From positions 1 through 11,912 of the forward strand of contig WQUP01000133.1 in the NCBI GenBank assembly GCA_009782015.1: a stretch of 11,912 nt of DNA, given 5' to 3'. The position numbers and the translations under genes are program-made. Positions 5,082-10,520 of this stretch are shown one piece after another. Numbering within the stretch: position 1 is the first letter of the stretch; every line of letters starts with the position of its first letter. A model generated the notes under the pieces. That model made no database searches and was not told the DNA's origin. It saw only the letters and a list, made by a program, of their open reading frames with translations. Source of the stretch: Endomicrobiia bacterium (GTDB taxonomy: Bacteria; Elusimicrobiota; Endomicrobiia; Endomicrobiales; Endomicrobiaceae).

Positions 5082-6437
5082 ATGTCATTTACAGAAAACA
5101 ACAGAATTGAATATAAAGAGAAGCTTACCGACAACTTGGAGAAATATGTTGTCGGCTTTGTTAATTCTAAGGGCGGAGAAATTTATATCGGAATAAGAGA
5201 CGACGGGAGTGTTGCCGGCGTTCATAATCCCGATGAAATTCAACTAAAAATCAAAGACAAACTTATCAACAACATACGTCCGAGCATTCTGGGGCTTTTT
5301 GATATTGTTGCGGAAAAAAGAGACGGTAAAACTATAATAAAAATTTCTCTTTCCGGCGGAATGGAAATGCCTTATTATATCAAGCAAAAAGGCCGTTCGG
5401 AATCCGGCTGTTTTATGCGCATAGGAAGTTCTACCCAGCCGTTAACCGAACAAATGATAACGGACTTGATGTCAAAGCGGCATCCCATATCTCTTGCGAG
5501 AATGCCTTCTTTGCATCAAGACCTTACGTTTAAACAGCTTAGAATGTATTATGCCGAAAATAACAAACCCTTAAACGAAAACCTCGCGCAAACTCTGGAC
5601 TTCTATACTCCGGAAAAGAAATACAATCATGTCGCATATCTGTTTGCCGACAATAATAATGTTTCGATTCGTCTCGGAAAATATGCGGGAAAAGATAAGC
5701 TTGATTTGATAGGAACGGAAGAATACGGCAACTGTTGTTTTGTCAAGGCAATGCAGAAAATTATAGACCGGTTTGAGATAGAAAATATCACGCAATCCCA
5801 AAAACGCGGATTGAAAACCCGGCTGGACAAAAAATTAGTCGATAAAGACGTTTTGCACGAGGTAATAATAAATGCTTTTGCGCACAACGATTATTCCCGC
5901 GGCGACACCCCTATTTTTGAAATATTTTCAGACCATTTTACGATTACTTCTTTCGGCGGATTAGTTGAAGGCTTATCTTTAGAGAAATTCTTTAACGGCA
6001 TCTCTATGCCGAGAAACCGCGAAATAGTAAGAATCTTCAAAGACCTTGAATATATGGAGCAGATAGGCTCCGGCATCCCTAAGATTATTTCCAAATACGG
6101 CAAAGATTCCGTCTCAATAGACGGCGCGGTTATGCAAATATTATTGCCTTTTGACTTTTTAGGAAATGAAGATGCGGCATATAGCGCAGCCGGTCAAAAA
6201 ACTAGCCTAAAAACTAGCCTAAAAACTGACCTAAAAACTGACCTAAAAATACTTAATGCCATAAGAAGAAATCCGGCTGTTTCTACCATTGAATTGTCTG
6301 AAATTTTAAACTTAAGCATATCCGGAATAAAATGGAACTTAAACAAGCTGAAAAAAGACGGACTTATCAGACGCGCCGGAGCGAAGAAGGGCGGGTATTG
6401 GGAAATGATTAACGGAAGAGTGAAGAGCGGAGAGTGA
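5082..6437 (+). CDS. AlbA_2 / HATPase_c_4 / winged-helix regulator (COG2865-type)
   Basis: Predicted transcriptional regulator or ATP-binding protein, 451 residues. Residues 5-120 match the Schlafen AlbA_2 domain (IEYKE, then FVNSKGGEIYIGI). Residues about 250-345 resemble the divergent GHKL ATPase HATPase_c_4: E260-x3-N264-A-x2-H268-N-D270-Y271, PRNREI (310-315) and GSGI (329-332). A linker with four KT[SD]L tetrapeptides (373-388) leads to a winged helix (about 389-445: STIELSEILNLSISGI, then GLIRR). Such proteins are often mislabelled RecG-like helicases; no helicase motif is present. I chose ATG 5082 because aggaaataaa lies just upstream and the AlbA_2 domain begins at once; an upstream ATG (4947) adds 45 residues translated from repeat DNA. 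The last residues (RVKSGE) and stop come from a 7-bp tandem repeat, so the original C terminus may have been altered. Confidence 0.88.
   Translation: MSFTENNRIEYKEKLTDNLEKYVVGFVNSKGGEIYIGIRDDGSVAGVHNPDEIQLKIKDKLINNIRPSILGLFDIVAEKRDGKTIIKISLSGGMEMPYYIKQKGRSESGCFMRIGSSTQPLTEQMITDLMSKRHPISLARMPSLHQDLTFKQLRMYYAENNKPLNENLAQTLDFYTPEKKYNHVAYLFADNNNVSIRLGKYAGKDKLDLIGTEEYGNCCFVKAMQKIIDRFEIENITQSQKRGLKTRLDKKLVDKDVLHEVIINAFAHNDYSRGDTPIFEIFSDHFTITSFGGLVEGLSLEKFFNGISMPRNREIVRIFKDLEYMEQIGSGIPKIISKYGKDSVSIDGAVMQILLPFDFLGNEDAAYSAAGQKTSLKTSLKTDLKTDLKILNAIRRNPAVSTIELSEILNLSISGIKWNLNKLKKDGLIRRAGAKKGGYWEMINGRVKSGE
6197..6244 (+). repeat. Four 12-bp in-frame units in the regulator linker
   Basis: Two units of aaaaactagcct are followed by two of aaaaactgacct. 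They encode K-T-S-L twice and K-T-D-L twice (residues 373-388), between the ATPase-like domain and the winged helix. Similar short tetrapeptide runs before the HTH are, to my knowledge, a common feature of COG2865 proteins. Units are exact within each pair, indicating recent slippage or duplication. Confidence 0.85.
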
Positions 6438-6452
6438 CGAGTAACGAGTGAA
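6418..6452. repeat. Five 7-bp tandem units spanning a stop codon
   Basis: Units gagtgaa, gagcgga, gagtgac, gagtaac and gagtgaa lie head to tail. The third contains the tga stop (6435-6437) of the AlbA_2 gene, so the array supplies the end of that protein and continues into the spacer. A seven-base period shifts frame, so array length sets where translation ends. Confidence 0.75.
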
Positions 6453-6465
6453 GATACGGCGATAG

Positions 6466-6534
6466 CGGCAGAGCCGTTAAATTCCCCTTTAGCATAAAGG
6501 GGTGGCAGAAACGGAGTTTCTGACGGGGTATGGT
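6466..6534. repeat. Dispersed palindromic repeat, copy C (most compact)
   Basis: Order: cggc-aga-gccg (6466-6476), ttaaatt, the hairpin ccccttta-gca-taaagggg (6484-6502), tgg, the hairpin cagaaac-gga-gtttctg (6506-6522), and acggggtatggt. This is the cleanest version of the frame shared with copies A and B. Both main stems have 3-base loops. It lies between the regulator and the 272-residue membrane protein. Confidence 0.8.
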
Positions 6535-6567
6535 CTTGCGGTAACTAAAATAGAAGCTGAGATGGCT

Positions 6568-6617
6568 GGGAAGTTGAGCAGCAACGATAACAAAGCCTTT
6601 GTTTTTGCCAAGCTTCC
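6568..6617. repeat. GAAGTT-type dispersed repeat, copy 2
   Basis: The segment starts gggaagttgagcagcaacga, continues with aaagcctttgtttttgcc and ends agcttcc. It aligns with 4259-4315 with small gaps (shared ggaagtt, agcagc, aacga, aagcctttg, tttgcc, cttcc). It lies directly upstream of the next gene, so it may carry promoter or leader sequence. Confidence 0.55.
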
Positions 6618-6664
6618 AAACATCCTAACTTCTAAACTTCTGTCTTTTAACAAAAGAGGGGCAA

Positions 6665-7483
6665 ATGAAAAAATTTTTGATAGTTCTTCTTTGCTGCTGT
6701 TTTACGTTGTCCGTTTTTAAAGTTCCGGTTTATTCTTACGGAAGCCAAAATTACGAAGATTTCAGCGAAGAAAAATCAAAGTACAGAATTCTAATAGGCA
6801 TCATTCTCGTAGTCGGCGGCGGCTTCCTGGCCTACGACGGCTTCAGATCAGTCAAAGTGGATATATCAAAGCCTTCATACAGCATATTAAATCTTCAAAG
6901 CAGGTGGAATGTTCGATCAGATGGCTTTTCACTTTGGATAAAATCAAGAGGCGATATTGTCAATACCGGCAATGTAACGCTTCATGTAACCAATATGGAG
7001 GTAAGATATCAAACCAACAGTCCGAATTACTACTACCCTGATCAAGGAGCACTGGGAAATATTTCGGGCGATAGCGTAAACATAGGGGCAGGACTTACGC
7101 TCAATGTCAATGATCAAGTATATTGGTCTGTGGCTAAACCACATACGAGAGATATAATGCATCCAAATGATCCAAAGGGGGATCAAGGACAAAAAGGAGA
7201 CGATGATGGAAACGATAACTGGTTTCCCGACAATATAGATTCTAATACCTATGCCGAAGTCGTAAACCTGAAATACACATGGGACAAAAAATATAAAACA
7301 CAGATGAACAGTCCGTACGAAGGCATAGCCGGAGTTGTTCTTTTGGGAGCCGGCGCATATCTGCTTATAGACTACATAGTCAGTCTCAATAAATTTGAAT
7401 ACTACATGAAAAAACACAGCATGGACGTGTATGTCCAAAACTCGTCCGACGAATTCCGTCTGATGTTTTCTAAGAGAATGTGA
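6665..7483 (+). CDS. Uncharacterised envelope protein with two hydrophobic segments
   Basis: No family recognised. The product has 272 residues. The start is supported by agagggg a few bases upstream of ATG 6665. Residues 1-24 look like a signal peptide (MKKFLIVLL, three adjacent cysteines, ending VYS); the cysteine context does not fit a lipobox. Two glycine-rich hydrophobic segments follow at about 41-58 (ILVVGGGFLAYDGF) and 220-240 (GVVLLGAGAYLLIDYI). They flank a polar, Asn/Tyr/Asp-rich central part with many alternating hydrophobic residues (TLHVTNMEVRYQT) that suggests beta structure. Residues about 170-180 hold a short D/G-rich stretch (KGDQGQKGDDDG). The polar middle is probably extracytoplasmic and membrane-anchored at both ends. 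Repeats separate it from both neighbours, so an operon is not evident. Confidence 0.75.
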   Translation: MKKFLIVLLCCCFTLSVFKVPVYSYGSQNYEDFSEEKSKYRILIGIILVVGGGFLAYDGFRSVKVDISKPSYSILNLQSRWNVRSDGFSLWIKSRGDIVNTGNVTLHVTNMEVRYQTNSPNYYYPDQGALGNISGDSVNIGAGLTLNVNDQVYWSVAKPHTRDIMHPNDPKGDQGQKGDDDGNDNWFPDNIDSNTYAEVVNLKYTWDKKYKTQMNSPYEGIAGVVLLGAGAYLLIDYIVSLNKFEYYMKKHSMDVYVQNSSDEFRLMFSKRM

Positions 7484-7528
7484 TAAAGGCAATTAACAAA
7501 GCGCTTTTATAAAAATTCCTTGCATTTT

Positions 7529-7631
7529 GTGTCATTCCCGTGAAAACGGGAATCCACATGTGTCGTTAAAGGAATAAGGTAAAAAGCAAACGATGAGCAA
7601 AAATGGATACCCGCTTTCACGGGTATGACAC
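7529..7631. repeat. Pair of inverted dRS3-like palindromes
   Basis: The left copy contains attcccgtgaaaacgggaat (7534-7553), the ATTCCC-N8-GGGAAT form of the neisserial dRS3 repeat. The right copy (7607-7626) is in opposite orientation, with atacccg...cgggtat. Over 28 bases the outer arms (gtgtcat...tcca and tgga...atgacac) match with three differences. Each copy can fold alone, and the two can pair with each other around a 46-50-base loop. The right copy ends 27 bases upstream of the ATG at 7658. Confidence 0.8.
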
Positions 7632-7657
7632 TTCTTAACTAAAAAATAGGTTAAAAA

Positions 7658-10177
7658 ATGAAAAGAATTTATCTTTTTTTAAGTTTATTTTTTTTAAGTT
7701 TCCCAGCTTTAGCTGATGAAATTAAAAAAGATACTGATTTTTTTACAAATGATTGTCAAACATCTTTTCCTGCAATAAAAGTTAATCGTTTCGATAATGT
7801 CAATGAATTTTTTGTTAAAAACACAGGACTTTTGTGCGAAATAGATTACGATAATTACGTTCAAACCGTTAATCCATTTGATGTTCCTACAATCGGTTAC
7901 ACTTCTTCTGGGTCGTCGAATAGAGATGACGGTTTAAAAATATCCAGAGATATGAATAATGATATTTATTTAGCTGGGAATCCAGGGGTCGGGCCATATG
8001 ATGTAATAAAAAAATATACTAATAGTATTGAACAATGGAGTATTGCCCCCAGTACTTCAACAACTTCTACCATAGTTGCCAATGGATTAATCCTTTCAAA
8101 AAATAATAATTTTTTATATGCGATATATAATAATGACGGAAATCCGCTTCCTGCTACTACAAAAAGAGAAATATATAAAATTAATAAGCAGACCGGAGCG
8201 TATTCAGTTATATATAGCACTCCGAGAGCAACGGTGTCTCAAGCTTGTCTTCCAATAAGTTATGTTGTTGATGAAAATGATGACAGTATTTATCTGCTGT
8301 CTGCAACAGATAATAAAAAACTTATTCTCCAAAAAATAAATTCCTCCGGGGTTCAGGTTTTTCAGAGAGAATTTACCGGGACATCGGGGCAATATATCTA
8401 TGCCGACAAAATGATGTTTTTAAATAATGGTTTGATTTTTATAAGAGGTGTTGACGGTTTTCTTGCAAACGGGCAACGTTCTCAATGCAATGACATAATT
8501 GCACTGGTTGATAAGCAAGGCAATATTGTTTCAAATTTTATTATAAACAATACGTTGGCCCCTTCTGGACAAACCGGACAAATAGATTATATCTTTGCTG
8601 GTGCTGATGAATACTGTATTTATTACATATGTCAAAGTATTTATGATTCAAGTAATCCATTAAGGCAGACAGAGAATGGCGCGTGTAAGGTATTGTTGTA
8701 TAACTATCAAAACCAATTAATCAAAACTCTTTATTTACCTGGTAGAACAAATAATGCTAATTATCAATATCCTTTTTTTACATATGATCATTTCAATAGT
8801 TATGATCAGCATACAAATCCATTGTATGAGGCATTTGTAAAAAATAAAAAGTTATGTGTACCTTTTTCTTATGATACTAATACTGGCATGAAATACTCAT
8901 ACAACGTAGATCTAAACAACCCCCTCATATCCTTAAAATACAGCGAAGATCAAAACTTTATTGACAAAACATCTAACCCGACGTACATATCTCAAAAAAG
9001 CCAGAATATAACATTTAGAGTAAAGTATAAAAATTTCAGAGCAAAAGCGCCGGCGCTTTTAAGGGTGCATATTTACGCCGATGGAGTTTCAATAGCAAGC
9101 AGTCCTTTTTCTCTGTCTGCTATTAATCCCAGCGATATTGACTATGCTAAAGGCGTTGATTATTCCGTTGCGGTTCCGATGATTTGTAGCGCTAACACGG
9201 CATATACTTACCAATTTGAGCTAACCGACGGAGTAAGCCTGTTTAACAGCGATACATACACTTTGCCCAATTACCTGCCCGGAAAACCGGTTGCTGTAAG
9301 TCCGAACGCTCACGGCGAAAAAGTCAGCTATGTAAACGTTCCGTTGGAGTGGTCTTGCGGTACTTCAAGCGTTACTTATACTTTGCAAATAGCAGGGCCT
9401 TACGATGTTCCCTCAAGCGTTTATTCGTGGACAACGGCATATTCCGGCAGCAGTCCGACGTATTCTCTTGCGCAGTTGGAAACCGGAAAATATTACTACT
9501 GGAAAGTTTCGGCGGCGAATTTTTCCGGCGTTAGCGAAGAGAGCGATGTTTTTTTCTTCAAGGCTTTTGATATTCCTATACCGCCGAAAAGAGTGAGCCC
9601 TAATGAGAAAGTCGAGATAATCGGGAATTCGAATATCCGTATTGAATGGTATTGCCCGACCCGCAACGTAACGTATTCGCTGAAAATGGCAGGGCCTTAT
9701 TACTCTCCTACAAACGCTTATATGTGGAGAGAAGCGTATAGCGGTTCAAGAAACTATTATAATGCGCCGTTCTTGGAAGCCGGCAAATATTACTACTGGA
9801 AAGTTTCTGCGGCGAATTTTGAAGGCGACAGCGCCGAAAGCGAAATATTTTCTTTCAATATCACAAAGCTGTCCGGACAAAAGGCTTTTAACGCTCCTAA
9901 TCCCTTTAATCCGGCAAAAGGACAGAGAACTCAGTTTGTTTTCAATATGCCAGAATCCGGAACGGCGAAAATAATTATTTATTCCGAATACGGCGATAAA
10001 GTGTGGGAATCCGAAACCGTTTCCGCATCATCCGCGCAAGGCAGCGCGATAATTACGTATGACGGCAGGGACAATTCGGGAAAAATGTTGTATAACGGAT
10101 CATATCTTGCCGTAATAACAAAAAAATACGGCGGAAAAACAAGCATGGAAAGAGTCAGGATTCTCATAGTAAAATAA
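7658..10177 (+). CDS. Secreted propeller-like protein with two Fn3-like repeats and C-terminal FlgD-like Ig domain
   Basis: Predicted secreted or surface protein of 839 residues. The signal peptide is about 1-19 (MKRIYLFLSL, ending ALA before DE). Residues about 60-400 contain recurring short strand motifs (NDIYLAG, FLYAIYNNDG, EIYKINKQTG, SIYLLSATDN, IIALVDKQGN) typical of beta-propellers. Residues about 545-740 are two similar fibronectin-III-like domains, 99 residues apart, each ending GKYYYWKVSAANF. Residues about 744-839 are a FlgD-like Ig domain (APNPFNP, IIIYSEYGDKV, YDGRDNSGKMLYNGSY), like C-terminal modules in T9SS and related secreted proteins. This suggests a sorting or attachment role, but no T9SS gene is visible. 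The RBS is weak (AGG, 7 bases upstream). DNA up to about 8930 is much more AT-rich than the rest, suggesting a mosaic gene. Ligand or enzymatic role unknown. Confidence 0.88.
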   Translation: MKRIYLFLSLFFLSFPALADEIKKDTDFFTNDCQTSFPAIKVNRFDNVNEFFVKNTGLLCEIDYDNYVQTVNPFDVPTIGYTSSGSSNRDDGLKISRDMNNDIYLAGNPGVGPYDVIKKYTNSIEQWSIAPSTSTTSTIVANGLILSKNNNFLYAIYNNDGNPLPATTKREIYKINKQTGAYSVIYSTPRATVSQACLPISYVVDENDDSIYLLSATDNKKLILQKINSSGVQVFQREFTGTSGQYIYADKMMFLNNGLIFIRGVDGFLANGQRSQCNDIIALVDKQGNIVSNFIINNTLAPSGQTGQIDYIFAGADEYCIYYICQSIYDSSNPLRQTENGACKVLLYNYQNQLIKTLYLPGRTNNANYQYPFFTYDHFNSYDQHTNPLYEAFVKNKKLCVPFSYDTNTGMKYSYNVDLNNPLISLKYSEDQNFIDKTSNPTYISQKSQNITFRVKYKNFRAKAPALLRVHIYADGVSIASSPFSLSAINPSDIDYAKGVDYSVAVPMICSANTAYTYQFELTDGVSLFNSDTYTLPNYLPGKPVAVSPNAHGEKVSYVNVPLEWSCGTSSVTYTLQIAGPYDVPSSVYSWTTAYSGSSPTYSLAQLETGKYYYWKVSAANFSGVSEESDVFFFKAFDIPIPPKRVSPNEKVEIIGNSNIRIEWYCPTRNVTYSLKMAGPYYSPTNAYMWREAYSGSRNYYNAPFLEAGKYYYWKVSAANFEGDSAESEIFSFNITKLSGQKAFNAPNPFNPAKGQRTQFVFNMPESGTAKIIIYSEYGDKVWESETVSASSAQGSAIITYDGRDNSGKMLYNGSYLAVITKKYGGKTSMERVRILIVK
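9289..9883 (+). repeat. Internal 297-bp (99-codon) duplication
   Basis: Corresponding blocks recur at a fixed 297-base offset: gcagggccttac at 9392 and gcagggccttat at 9689, and aaatattactactggaaag at 9488 and 9785. The encoded Fn3-like domains share the order SPN, EW, TY[TS]L, AGPY, AYSGS, GKYYYWKVSAANF. DNA identity is high in short blocks and low between them, so the duplication is not very recent. Confidence 0.85.
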
Positions 10178-10236
10178 CGGAATTATGCTTTCTTTGCAGC
10201 GCAGTTAGCCGACCAATTCCGACATTAATATTTTCA

Positions 10237-10303
10237 CGACGAGATGCTGAAACAAGTTACGGAAGTAAACTTCCGAGATCCCTAAACAAGTTCGGGATGA
10301 CAC
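10237..10303. repeat. REP-like palindrome with half copy and inserted hairpin
   Basis: The half unit gatgctgaaacaagtt (10243-10258) lacks its right arm. It is followed by cggaag-taaa-cttccg (10260-10275) and then a full unit: gatccctaaacaagtt with atccc (10278-10282) pairing to gggat (10294-10298), ending gatgacac. The two units match at 13 of 16 positions. This is the main content of the 343-base spacer 10178-10520, which otherwise shows no credible gene. Confidence 0.65.
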
Positions 10304-10337
10304 TTACTGGGAAGTGTAGGTTTTAGGTTTTTTTTGG
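10300..10337 (+). terminator. Weak terminator-like hairpin with T tract
   Basis: Stem acactt (10300-10305)/aagtgt (10312-10317) with a six-base loop, then T4 and, ten bases past the stem, T8 (10328-10335). It lies about 120 bases after the stop of the secreted-protein gene. The stem is short and the T tract is displaced, so efficiency is doubtful; it also overlaps the end of the REP-like unit. Confidence 0.3.
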
Positions 10338-10453
10338 AGACATCAAAATGCGATAATGAGATGTTTCGGGCGGCGTTCTCAAAGAGATTGCGACGGCAAC
10401 GGCAATTAACAAAGTGCAATCTGCAAACGGGTCTCTCTAAAAACTCCGGCAAG

Positions 10454-10482
10454 GCCGTGTCATTTCAGCGAAAACGGGAATT
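10454..10482. repeat. Degenerate dRS3-like copy
   Basis: The sequence ccgtgtcatttcagcgaaaa followed by cgggaatt resembles the left arm at 7529-7553 (same gtgtcatt, cgaaaa/tgaaaa and cgggaat parts). The left half of the core is mutated (ttcag for tcccg), so it no longer forms the perfect stem. It lies about 40 bases upstream of the AAA-ATPase-like gene. Confidence 0.5.
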
Positions 10483-10520
10483 CGCGAGAGGTTTACGTTT
10501 AGAGGCAAGCAAGAGGGAAA

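Noticed and set aside
5082..6437. RecG-like helicase label for the AlbA_2 gene
   Set aside because: No Walker or helicase motifs are present; the domains are AlbA_2, HATPase_c_4-like and winged helix.
6502..6720. 72-codon frame upstream of the 272-residue membrane protein
   Set aside because: It starts in palindromic repeat copy C, crosses repeat family 2 and overlaps the better-supported gene at 6665 in another frame.
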